This document shows, piece after piece, positions 1 to 8,591 of a stretch of DNA of 64,000 bases. The stretch comes from Rhynchopus sp. YZ270_cl-10 (Eukaryota; Euglenozoa; Diplonemea; Diplonemida; Diplonemidae). Position 1 is the stretch's first letter. The number at the start of each line of letters is the position of its first letter. A model generated the notes under the pieces. It was not told the DNA's origin, searched no databases, and saw only the letters and a list, made by a program, of their open reading frames with translations. Made by a program: the position numbers and the translations under genes. The stretch is taken from NCBI GenBank assembly GCA_964035575.1, contig OZ037906.1:1178001-1242000 (forward strand). Reading direction: 5' to 3'.

Positions 1-512
1 AGTGGAACTCTATGGTTCATGATCAGAAGGACCCGAACGACCTGCTGGTATGCAACACCCTCCTTTGCACCCCTCTTCCCCTCACACCCCTCCCTCTCTC
101 TCAGCCTCAGGAGGTGAGCGAACGGCGTGGTGCGCGGTCTACGTCTAGCAAGGATTCGCGGATTGAGCATGTCTGTGTGTGCGAACACCACTCTCCTGTC
201 CGCCCGAGGAACTCCTTGGGGAGCGCAATGGCAGCAGTCTTCCAGGCACAGCGGCGGCTGCACTACAGTTTACTAAACAGAGATGCGTTTACAACGGAGA
301 CCTCTGTGGAGGAGCTGGACACGCTCAACGCATTCGACCGTGTTGTAGATCTGCTGGAGCACTGCTTCCCCCGGGTCGCCCGCAGCGACCTGCACACCCA
401 CTACCAAAACTACATCCAGCAGATCCTTGACGACCCTCTCTCACGCGGTCGTCCAGGGGAAAAGGTTTCCCTCCCACCCACCTGGCCGCCGCCAACACGC
501 TCTCTATTCTAA
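1..512 (+). CDS. 3' part of an unrecognised protein gene, cut by the window edge
   Basis: Two exons can be read in one frame: before 47 and 111-512. The intron 48-110 (63 nt) has a GTATGC donor and a polypyrimidine tract ending in CTCAG, like the other introns here. It is a multiple of three and stop-free, so retention is also possible. The visible C-terminus has an amphipathic, helix-like stretch (LNAFDRVVDLLEHCFPRV) followed by a proline-rich tail (PPTWPPPTRSLF) and a stop at 510-512. I recognise no domain. The last 60 bases are less convincing as coding sequence, so a further splice near 460 is possible. A Rep-A repeat starts 57 bases after the stop. The intron boundaries are fairly secure; the identity is unknown. 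Confidence 0.45.
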   Translation, partial: WNSMVHDQKDPNDLLVCNTLLCTPLPLTPLPLSQPQEVSERRGARSTSSKDSRIEHVCVCEHHSPVRPRNSLGSAMAAVFQAQRRLHYSLLNRDAFTTETSVEELDTLNAFDRVVDLLEHCFPRVARSDLHTHYQNYIQQILDDPLSRGRPGEKVSLPPTWPPPTRSLF

Positions 513-569
513 AGCGGTTTGCCGAAAGGTTTTCTACAGCTTCCCTGTAAACCACTCCCATGCGCAACA

Positions 570-905
570 CTCCGGGGTGCGATAACCCGCGGAGTGTCGG
601 TGCCTGCGTCCCAGAGGCGTTTGCACTATCAACTTCACTTTCTTTTTGCAGAATCAAAGTACGATGAAGCTACCTGCTCTGTCTTGTTTCGTCTCCCCCC
701 CTCCTTTCGGCCCGAAAAGGGTAAAAAATTGGGGGAATTTTTTTGCAAAAGGAAAGGCGATCCCATAAGGGGTATGGTAGTGACGGTTTATTTTTTGTAA
801 AAATGTAAAAAAACCGGATCTTTTTTTAGCCATTCTTCTCAACCATGTTTTTTTTTAGGTGACTAAGCATGAGAGGCTTAGGGTTATCTTATAAACTTTT
901 CTTTC
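570..905 (+). repeat. Rep-A dispersed repeat (head plus tail)
   Basis: The head at 570-651 contains a hairpin (GGGT...ACCC inside CTCCG...CGGAG) and then AGTGC...GCACT. The tail at 857-905 contains CTAAGC-loop-GCTTAG, an ATAAACTTTTC motif and a T-run. The same two modules recur at 1525, 7096, 8075, 8320 and 44661, and tails alone at 1267, 6086, 35546, 46430 and 49610. The order and T-run end resemble a Pol III-type SINE, but no full tRNA-like promoter is clear. Confidence 0.6.
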
Positions 906-1033
906 TTTTTTTTTTTTTGTTGTGTTTTGGTCAATTCTCATTTGTATCCGTGTTTTTTTCTATGCAGCGCTTTCGCTACGTTTCACAAAATAAAATATTT
1001 TTCCCCTTTCTGGTGCTTTTGGAAATCGGTCAA

Positions 1034-1164
1034 CGACCTGTCAACACATTAGGAGGGGTGTTTATAAAGTTCCTGTGTCAGTGACCATGTCTGCGACCTG
1101 TCAACACATTAGGAGGGGTGTTTATAAAGTTCCTGTGTCAGTGACCATGTCTGCGACCTGTCAA
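1034..1164 (+). repeat. Perfect 60-bp tandem duplication
   Basis: Bases 1034-1093 recur identically at 1094-1153, and a third copy begins at 1154 before diverging. The unit contains GGAGGGGTGTTTATAAAG. It sits in the intergenic stretch 513-2884, where I see no convincing gene; that stretch otherwise holds Rep-A, Rep-C and an inverted-repeat element. Confidence 0.85.
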
Positions 1165-1524
1165 TATCGACCCCTCCCGGAGCACCACTTTCATTATTTA
1201 TTCCCTCTCCACTATAGATTTCTGGCAGTCGATGTTCTTCGACTTATTTTGTGCAGACCAATGAGCAGGGTTTCTTTAAGGTGATTAAGCACGAGAGGTG
1301 TACGTTCTTATGGAAACCCTTTATTATTTTGTTTCTCGTATTATTTTGTGTCATCGACCATCGAAGTGTATTGTGTATAATATATTGTATAATATATTAT
1401 TATTATGTAAAAAAGTGACTTTTAGGGTAAATGGTGTGACAGTTTCAATTAACATTGCAATTGCGTTTTGGGACATCCCATTTTTTTTTTTTTTTTGACA
1501 TTTGTGACTTTGCCTTCACAGTTA

Positions 1525-1612
1525 GTGCTCTCTGGGGTTCGATAACCCGCGGAGAACCAGTGCCTCTGCGTCTGCCTATGACCGGTGAGGCGTTTGCACT
1601 TTCAGCTTCTGT
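1525..1612 (+). repeat. Rep-A head copy
   Basis: This copy carries GGGTT-CGAT-AACCC flanked by CTCTG...CGGAG, then AGTGCCTC...GAGGC and a GCACT close. Compared with the 570 copy, the outer stem has T-G where that copy has C-G, so pairing is kept. No tail module follows directly. Confidence 0.6.
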
Positions 1613-1910
1613 TTTTTAAATGCCGCGCCGACTAAAAAGAAATATACTTGCACCCTCCCCTTTCTTCTCCACCGTCCCCTCTTCCTCTCTCTTCTCTCGT
1701 TCACTGACAGCTACTCTTTGTTCTTCGTTAACAACACGCGACTGCATTGGGCCCTGCGACACACACTACAACTCGCGGCGGTGTTCCGCTGTTTTGTTCT
1801 TTTTGTGTGTGTGTGTGTGTAATGTTCTTCTTCGCTGTGTTGTGCAATTCCCATATGATTGAGAACGCATACCTTTGGAGGGAAGGGTGGGTGGGGTGGT
1901 TAACGTCCTA

Positions 1911-2073
1911 CACGACGGTGAAGTAAACGACATAACATGTGCTTTTTACATGTAACTTTTTTTACAGGTAAAACACATGTCATTTTACATGTAAAGTGGC
2001 ATGTGCCACAGGTAAAATGACCTGTTGAGCACATGTAAAAGGCACATGTCATGTCATTTACTTCACTGTCGTG
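1911..2073. mobile_element. Non-autonomous inverted-repeat transposon (MITE), TA-flanked
   Basis: The ends are inverted copies (CACGACGGTGAAGTAAA against TTTACTTCACTGTCGTG), with TA at 1909-1910 and again at 2074-2075. The interior repeats ACATGTAA-like palindromes. There is no coding capacity in 163 bp. A related element with the same termini lies at 44003-44232. The TA duplication points to a Tc1/mariner-like source; the family assignment is inference. Confidence 0.85.
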
Positions 2074-2175
2074 TATTATGTGTCTAGTGTGCCTGAATAA
2101 TTAGAATTCCATGCAAATACCCTTTTTTGTGTCGCTTGGTGTTAACGCTTCCATGCACTATCTCTCATCTGTTGG

Positions 2176-2270
2176 TGGTGTTGCGGAGCACGGTTGGGTG
2201 AGTGAACGACGTGACACTTTCCGCTTACAAAAGTAGTGCGCGTAAAAAAAAACAAAACCAGTAGTGAGTT
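2176..2270 (+). repeat. Rep-C dispersed repeat, copy 1
   Basis: About 95 bp beginning GGAGCACGGTTGGGTGAGTG matches 6553-6650 with few changes, including an A-rich run and a terminal GTAGTGAG. It is intergenic and its function is unknown. A fragment of Rep-B (CAGTCGGAG...GCCTGCATCAA) lies nearby at 2467-2545. Confidence 0.65.
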
Positions 2271-2884
2271 TCTGCAGGGTTCCTGCGTCTGGTGTTTGAA
2301 CCTTGAACCTTTCCTTTTTAGGTGGTTTTGGTACTGTGAGGCTTTAGTTCATTTCATATTTAGTGGCCTTTCTATTCTTATAAAACAAAAACAAAGGGAA
2401 ATACCCGAAATTGTCTCCCCTTCATTGGGTTCGCTCACCGTCCGCCTTTTATTTGCAGGGTACTTTGCGCTTTCATAGCTGGTATCGTACAGTGGGTCAG
2501 TCGGAGTTGTGCCTGCATCAATAGCTATTCATTTTTTTTTTTCTCAATTTTTTTGCACAACGTCACACAACCGTTCAAAAACACAATCTGCTTTAGTGTT
2601 TTTCGAAGGGGGTACTCTTCTTTGGTAAAGCCTGGAAGCTGACAAGTCATCTGCGTTTTTAGTGAAGTCAATTACCTGGCTATTTTCACTGAAATAATAG
2701 GTGAGGGAGGGAGGGGGTCAAAGGTAGAGGTTTGAAGCTGCGTTTGTCGTTTGCAATAATAAAAGAAAATTTAATTTTGTGTTTTTACCCCCTGCTTTTT
2801 TACATACACCCCACACCTCCATCTCGCACCCAGAGCACCCCCCCACTCTACTAGGATAGATTGTCGAAACTACAAAAAGAAAAT

Positions 2885-4246
2885 ATGGAACTGGTTGTGG
2901 AAGGGTTTGATGCAATAAAACGCATGGTCGAGGTGGGTGAGGACGACACAGTTGCGGTGATGCATCGGGAGGTCGCGTCTGCGGTGGGGTTGGCTGAAGA
3001 CAGCTTCCGTATGAGTTGCGGAGGGAGGCTGCTGGGTGAAGGATACGACATGACGCAATTGAGCGCTGGGGACACAATTGTGCTGACGAAAACGCTGAAA
3101 TATGAATCTATCGCGGCACTTCGTGCGTTGGGTGAGACAGACCTCACGCGAAGCAGGCTGGATAGCGTTACGGATCCTGAGGTGGCGTGTTTGTTTCTGC
3201 AGGCAGAGGTGACGAATTTGACCCCCTACCGCTTCTTGGCAGGCACAGGTTTGGTGAAACTTGATCTCAGTGCTGTGTCTGTTCTGCTTGACATCGGAGC
3301 CGGGTTTCTTGAGAGCTGCTCTTCATTGACAACAGTCGATCTCTCTGGGTTGATTCACGTCACCCACATTGGGCGCGACTTTCTTTCACAGTGCGAAAGC
3401 CTACCAGCATTAGACCTGTCAGCACTCAGCAGTGTTCAGGTAATTGGGGCGCACTTTCTCTCCTGCTGCAAGAGTTTGGCCACGCTGACGCTACCATTTG
3501 TCGGTGAACAAATTGATGCCCACTTTCTTGAGCAAATTGGTGCCCACTTTCTGAACGAGTGCGAAAGCTTAACAGCATTAGACTTGACACCACTCAGCGG
3601 TGTTACGCAGGTTGGTGGCAGCTTTCTCTCCGACTGCAAAAGCTTAGCCACGATTGATTTGACACCGCTCGGCAATGTCACGGAGGTTGAGGGCAGCTTT
3701 CTTCTAGGCTGCAAAAGTTTAACCACAGTGGACTTATCACCACTCAGCGGTGTCACGAGCATCGGCCGTAGCTTTCTGTCGAACTGCCAGGGCTTAACCA
3801 CACTCGACTTAACACCATTCAACGATGTTACGGTGATTGGCCGCAGCTTTCTCTGCCACTGCAAGAGCCTAACCACACTCGACTTAGCACCACTCGGCGG
3901 TGTTAGGCTGATTCGGCTCGGATTTCTGTCGCACTGCGAAAGCTTAACAACACTAGACTTGACACCACTCAGCGGTGTTACTGAGGTTGGTCGCAGTTTT
4001 CTCTCCGACTGCAAAAGCTTAGCCACGATTGATTTGGCACCGCTCAGCCATCTGAAGCGGATTGGTGACAGCTTTCTTTCTGGATGCGAAACGCTATCGG
4101 CAGTGGACTTGTCACCACTGAGAGGGGCTACGGAGGTGGGCCAGGGGTTTCTTTCCGGGTGCACTTCACTGACGAGAGTCGATGTCCCCTACAGCTGCAG
4201 GGTTGTATCCGATGCAGTGCGGCAAAGCGGGCTTCTCGTTGAATAG
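2885..4246 (+). CDS. Ubiquitin-like N-terminus plus leucine-rich repeat protein
   Basis: Single-exon, 453-residue protein. The ATG at 2885 is chosen because it is the first one after an acceptor-like CTACTAG (AG at 2853-2854), giving a 30-nt leader. Residues 1 to about 70 look like a beta-grasp/ubiquitin-like fold: hydrophobic strands, the segment CGGRLLGEGYDMTQL at the place where ubiquitin has AGKQLEDGRTLSDY, then DTIVLTKT. From about residue 110 to the end run some eleven repeats of 25 residues (75 bp) with consensus LTTLDLTPLSGVTEVGRSFL plus SDCKS. These are the irregular LRRs of the BspA-like/trypanosomatid type, likely a protein-interaction solenoid. A short local duplication (IDAHFLEQIGAHFL) breaks the period near residue 220. 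There is no signal peptide, so a cytosolic role is likely. The partner is unknown. Confidence 0.8.
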   Translation: MELVVEGFDAIKRMVEVGEDDTVAVMHREVASAVGLAEDSFRMSCGGRLLGEGYDMTQLSAGDTIVLTKTLKYESIAALRALGETDLTRSRLDSVTDPEVACLFLQAEVTNLTPYRFLAGTGLVKLDLSAVSVLLDIGAGFLESCSSLTTVDLSGLIHVTHIGRDFLSQCESLPALDLSALSSVQVIGAHFLSCCKSLATLTLPFVGEQIDAHFLEQIGAHFLNECESLTALDLTPLSGVTQVGGSFLSDCKSLATIDLTPLGNVTEVEGSFLLGCKSLTTVDLSPLSGVTSIGRSFLSNCQGLTTLDLTPFNDVTVIGRSFLCHCKSLTTLDLAPLGGVRLIRLGFLSHCESLTTLDLTPLSGVTEVGRSFLSDCKSLATIDLAPLSHLKRIGDSFLSGCETLSAVDLSPLRGATEVGQGFLSGCTSLTRVDVPYSCRVVSDAVRQSGLLVE

Positions 4247-4931
4247 GATCCCGACCACCACGTAGACGAATGGCCCCAGCAACCGGCGACGGAGGTCTAC
4301 AACAACCACGCTGCTGTGTAGGACAGCACCCTAAAGGGGGCCGTCTTGCAACTATGTGCCGGCCCTAGCCTTCGCTGAGTGCCGAATAGAACCATTTTTT
4401 TTGTAGGGAGTTGTGCTGGATGCTTTTTGGGTTTTTTTACTTCTAAGTGGGTGTTTGTTATTATCGTGTAGGTTCTCTTATTGCTTTGTCATTTGGCAAA
4501 GCGTCATAATGTTTTTGTTTTTTATTCTGTTGTTTCGATTTTTATTCTCCTGATATGGGTCATCTGGGCAAGCGTCGCTCAACCAATGATACGTGGACGC
4601 CGTTTTTTGTTACGCCAGATTCAACGTAGCATGTTCAAATTTTATTCTAGTTTTCGCTGCTACTACGGAGGTTTTTACGGGGTTTTGTTTGTTATTGCTC
4701 ACTACTTGAAATCGACTCCACACCCCTGGCCTTTCCCCCCACATATTACTTGCGTTTTCACCCACTCACCTAATCTCTGATTACCTGCACGATACTGTGT
4801 GCTTCCGCTTGTTTCCCTGCTTAATGTACTTACATCACCTTCGTATACTTTGCATTTTGACTGTGAATAGACACCACCCTACCCTACTACCACCCACCCA
4901 CCCTATTCCAGATTTCTCTTATTTATACACT
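4247..4931 (+). other. Intergenic gap, 3' and 5' untranslated DNA
   Basis: T-rich DNA with no convincing reading frame. It ends in a CT-rich tract closed by CTATTCCAG (AG at 4910-4911), a probable splice or trans-splice acceptor 20 nt before the next start codon. Confidence 0.5.
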
Positions 4932-5996
4932 ATGTCCGACGCAGTGAAGGTGAAGGTTTCATACGACGGCGTGAAGCGTCGGTTTGCTGCAAACAGCTAC
5001 GAACACCTGCAGCGCACGGTGGACACCCTATACGGGCAATCCTGTGTGTTGGTGTCTGCGGGGGTGGTCATCGATTCCGAGGACACGCTATTGACGGCAT
5101 CTGCAGCACACACGGGACCGGGGGTACTCTCAGTCGAGGCACGTGTCGGACGTTGCAGCGTTCCTGTCGCACCACGTACCCCTGCACCAGCACCAAGCGA
5201 CAAAGAGAAGCTTGCGTGGATGCACAACACCGCAGGCTCCCAACTCCTCGCAGAGTCTCCCACCCCTACGTCACACCACCCCGACCCACACCCGCACCGC
5301 CCACAGGAGGTCTGGGACAGCGACGTCGCATCCTCCTCCTCCTCCTCCTCCTCGCCCATCCAACCAACCCCACCCCCGGTCCGCACCTACGCACAGAGGC
5401 AGGCAAAGACGCAGAAACGATCAAAAACGCCCAAATATCCGTCAGAGTACTACGACGAGGCTGAAGGCTACTGTAGTTATGAAGATGTTGAAGGGGATCT
5501 GAGAGACGGTGGGGAACAGCTGTGCCCTCCGGAGGGCAGTTATGATGGGTTCAGCGATGAGGAGGAAGAGGAGGAGGAGGACGGCGACGAAGACGAAGAT
5601 GAAGAAGACGACCTGGCTGGACCTGCCCCCGAGGTGGAGGCTGCCCTCGTTCACATGCTGCTGCGTGAGAATGCATCTCTCCGCAGGCAGCTTCGGGAGG
5701 CAAGAGGTGCAGGTAGCAACTTCGCAGGCAGGGCTGCCTCCGCGCGACAGGTCTCGCGGACATCGCCTCTCTCGGGGGGGAGGAATGGGAGGAATAGCGG
5801 TGGTGTGTTGAGTCTGACCGTAGGCCTTCCATCCCCTTTCAGTAGTGCCGCACAGAGTGTCGCCTCCCAGCAGAGCTCCAGAGGGGGGGCATCCCGTGTG
5901 CAGCAGAGTGTGCGAAGCGCGAAAAGCGTGCCCAGCGTGAGAAGTGTGCGCAGCCAGCAAAGCGACCCCTACGAGGAGTTTTTGTCGTATTTGTGA
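4932..5996 (+). CDS. Acidic low-complexity protein with beta-grasp-like N-terminus
   Basis: 354 residues. The ATG at 4932 follows an acceptor-like CTATTCCAG by 20 nt. The in-frame upstream codons run through the pyrimidine tract and are unlikely to be translated. Residues 1 to about 70 (MSDAVKVKVSYDGVKRRFAA, then a helix and a strand-rich end) look like a PB1/ubiquitin-like fold, with a basic start typical of type-II PB1, although this is weak. A proline/serine-rich linker follows, then a Tyr/Glu segment and a run of Glu/Asp near residue 210-235, a short leucine-rich helix (VEAALVHMLLRENASLRRQL) and a Ser/Arg-rich tail with repeated SVRS/SAKS-like steps. I do not recognise the family. It lies next to another gene whose N-terminus looks beta-grasp-like, which may reflect shared ancestry or a functional pair. 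Confidence 0.7.
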   Translation: MSDAVKVKVSYDGVKRRFAANSYEHLQRTVDTLYGQSCVLVSAGVVIDSEDTLLTASAAHTGPGVLSVEARVGRCSVPVAPRTPAPAPSDKEKLAWMHNTAGSQLLAESPTPTSHHPDPHPHRPQEVWDSDVASSSSSSSSPIQPTPPPVRTYAQRQAKTQKRSKTPKYPSEYYDEAEGYCSYEDVEGDLRDGGEQLCPPEGSYDGFSDEEEEEEEDGDEDEDEEDDLAGPAPEVEAALVHMLLRENASLRRQLREARGAGSNFAGRAASARQVSRTSPLSGGRNGRNSGGVLSLTVGLPSPFSSAAQSVASQQSSRGGASRVQQSVRSAKSVPSVRSVRSQQSDPYEEFLSYL

Positions 5997-6552
5997 GAGG
6001 GGAGAGGGAGAGAGAGTGAGAGAGAAGAAAAAAAAAGATTTTGTTTTCTGTATTTACTAACCTCAAAGAAGCGGATCTTTTTTTAGCGACCAAGCATGGA
6101 GAGGCTTAGGTTCATCTTTATAATTTTTTTTTGTCATAAGGGGGGAGGGGAGGGGGAAGAACCGCTCGATAAAAAAAATGGATTGTTTTTATATAGTGAA
6201 CAGATGAAATGGTCGGTTCATAGTTGTGAGATGGCGTGGGTGTAAGGTAGATTCTTTCAAGGTTCTTCTTTGTCTTCACACCCGTTTATGGTCATTAAAA
6301 AAATATTTGTGAATGCCACTTGTATTCTGTTTATTCGGTTTTTGGTTTTCAGTTTTGGCGCACAAAGTGTCACTTGCCGTTCCCTTCTCTTTGTTGTTTG
6401 ATGCGTCGACGCTTTCCACACACACCCATCTCACTTGGTCATGCTGCGAAAGTAAACAACAACAAAACAAAAAAGAACAAAATAAAGTAGCAAACACAAA
6501 ACAAAAACAAAACTAACTTTCAAACACCCATCTCACACCTGTAGGATAGGTG

Positions 6553-6690
6553 TGTGTTGTGGAGCACGGTTAGGTGAGTGAACGACGTGACACTTTTCGC
6601 TCACAAAGTAGTGTGCGTAAAAAAAAAACAAAAACAAAACCGGTAGTGAGCTTATCCTCGGGTGTCTACACTAATACTGAGGGACGACAT
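6553..6690 (+). repeat. Rep-C copy 2 joined to a Rep-D fragment
   Basis: 6553-6650 repeats 2176-2270. It runs directly into TATCCTCGGGTGTCTACACT, the core of Rep-D, so the two modules can be adjacent parts of one longer element. Confidence 0.6.
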
Positions 6691-7095
6691 CATCCGGAAC
6701 AACCGTCTTTGTAACGTAATGTAGGACAGCCCATCTTCAAACCCAGCGTGTTCCAGCGCGATAACGATAGTGGCAAAGATGTGTGTGCATGCAGAGAGAG
6801 GTACGTTCATCTTTCACGTTTTCTTCTTTGCTGTAGGGGTGGTGGCTCTCTATCCAAGCCACTTTGCACCCGCATAGACAGCGCTTTCTCACACAGCGAC
6901 CCTGTTTTTTTTATAGACGTGTGCAGCAAGGCATTCGTCTTCCTTAAAAACGAAATCTTTTGAAAAGAACCATGCGCAAAAGATCCATCCCTCTAAGGTT
7001 TCTTTTCTTCGCCCCATTCGGTATACACAATAAGAGGAACTTTTAGAAAAAATAAATGGTTCAAGCGGGGGGGGGGGGGGGGGGGGTTTTGTTTT

Positions 7096-7210
7096 GTGTG
7101 CATACTAATGAAGTGCTCTCTGGGGTTTGGATACACCCGCGGGGAACCAGGGTACCTCTGCGTCCGCCTATGAACGGTGAGGCATTTGCACTTTCAGCTT
7201 CTCTCTTTTT
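7096..7210 (+). repeat. Rep-A head copy with its 5' extension
   Basis: Starts TGTGTGCATACTAATGAAGT, matching the 44661 copy (TGTGTGCATGCCAATGAAGT), which places the left edge of Rep-A upstream of the hairpin. The hairpin itself is altered but can still pair (GGGT...ACCC). Confidence 0.6.
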
Positions 7211-7387
7211 TTTTTTTTTTGGTATTGTTTTTTGCTTGTTAGGTTCGTCTTACAAAGCTCTCTTTTTTTTTTTTCTTCTTTTTTTTTCGTCTTCAATCTG
7301 ATTCGCGTGTCTTTTCTGCATGGCCTGTGGAAATAGGAGAAAGGGGGAAGGAAATCTGTTCAGAACCTTTTTTTTTCCGTCTTTCCT

Positions 7388-7650
7388 TCAGTCGGAGGTG
7401 TGCCTGCATCAAATACACTTGTTCTCTTTTGTGTTGCTCGCATTCTGCGTGCACGTCTTTCTTTTCTATGGGGTGTTGCTACTTAAAGATGTGTATTTCC
7501 CGCGCTGTGAGGTCTCTAATATCCATCTTCTTTGTTTTTTTTTTTTTTAAATACCTACAAGCATAGCTTAAAGGAGAAACAGTTCCTCAAATACGGTCGC
7601 CAATCACCCCCTCCAACAGGGTAATTGTGCAATCAACGAAAAAAAACCTT
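7388..7650 (+). repeat. Rep-B dispersed repeat
   Basis: Contains CAGTCGGAGGTGTGCCTGCA and, 180 bp later, AGCTTAAAGGAGAA followed by ACGGTCGCCAATCACC and GTGCAATCAACGAAA. The same order occurs at 43670-43880. The second half alone occurs at 43280-43370, and the first half at 2467 and 35345. Confidence 0.6.
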
Positions 7651-8319
7651 CATTTTACTTACCTGTCAGAGTTACTAATTTTATTATGAACCTCTTTGGT
7701 GTGTGTGTGAACGAACAAAACCCCCCCGGGGTAGGGAATAGTTGCATTTCGTCAACTAACGTTGTTCCCGAAAAAGATGCCGAAGACTTTGATTAAGATT
7801 TTCCAATAGTTTTACGTAAAAAAGTGTGTTTCAGGGCAACTTCCTCTTGGAGACTTCCAGGACCCTGAACATGCTTCCTTCCCTACAAAAAAGGAATGGT
7901 AAAAAAAAAAAAGCTTTCAAAAAAATAAAAATAATATGGCAGATTGGATTTTCTCCCCCTCCCTTTTGCGCCCACAGACCCCCCTCTTTTCTACCCTCTC
8001 TGTGAGGCACATCTTTCAGGTACACTGTCTACGAGAGGGCTTTGTATTTCAAGTCAGCCATTTTTTTTTTCGGAGTGTCAGTGCCTTGCGTCCCAGAGGC
8101 GTTTGCACTATCAACTTCACTTTTTTTTCTGTCACCTCATGAAGGAGGAAATAGAAACAACGCACGTTGAACACACTTTACGGTTCTAGGGGACGAACCG
8201 CGCTGCAGAAGCCACTCCTCACCCAAACAGGTCGAGGTGTGGTGCGTTTCACCACAACCCTCTCTCCCATGGGTTTTATCGTGTGATGAGTGTTAAGTTT
8301 CTATTTCCCCTCCCAGCAC

Positions 8320-8565
8320 CTGCGTCCCAGAGGCTATACTATCAACCTTACTTTCCTTTTTTAAACACCCCTTTTTTTTCCTTGCCCCCCTCTGGTATTT
8401 TCTATTATTTTTCTGGAGAAAACAAAAAAAACGGATTCTTTCTACAAACTCTCCTCTACCTCCTCACCCTCAATTTTTCAGCCAGCGCAGCTGATGCTGT
8501 GCGATACCGAATATGATAAGGTGACTAAGGCTTAGGATCATCTTATAAACTTTTCTTTCAACCCA
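8320..8565 (+). repeat. Rep-A copy upstream of TTC4
   Basis: Head remnant CTGCGTCCCAGAGGC at about 8326-8345 and tail GGTGACTAAGGCTTAGGATC at 8519-8565. The repeat tail ends only about 30 bases before the TTC4 start codon, so repeat sequence probably forms part of that gene's leader. Confidence 0.5.
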
Positions 8566-8591
8566 GCCATCACTAAAAAAAAAACATAAAA

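Larger units (their letters stand above)
5997..8591 (+). other. Repeat-rich intergenic region
   Basis: 2.6 kb with no supportable gene. It contains a Rep-A tail (6086-6130), Rep-C (6553-6650), a G-tract of about 20 bases near 7067-7086, a Rep-A head (7096-7210), Rep-B (7388-7650), and two further Rep-A copies (8075-8135 and 8320-8565). Short T-runs separate the modules. Small reading frames here coincide with repeats and are not taken as genes. Confidence 0.6.

Noticed and set aside
1529-1560. GGTTCGATAACC read as a tRNA B-box
   Set aside because: There is no matching A-box at tRNA spacing and no acceptor stem; the bases form a simple hairpin instead. No tRNA gene was found in the window.
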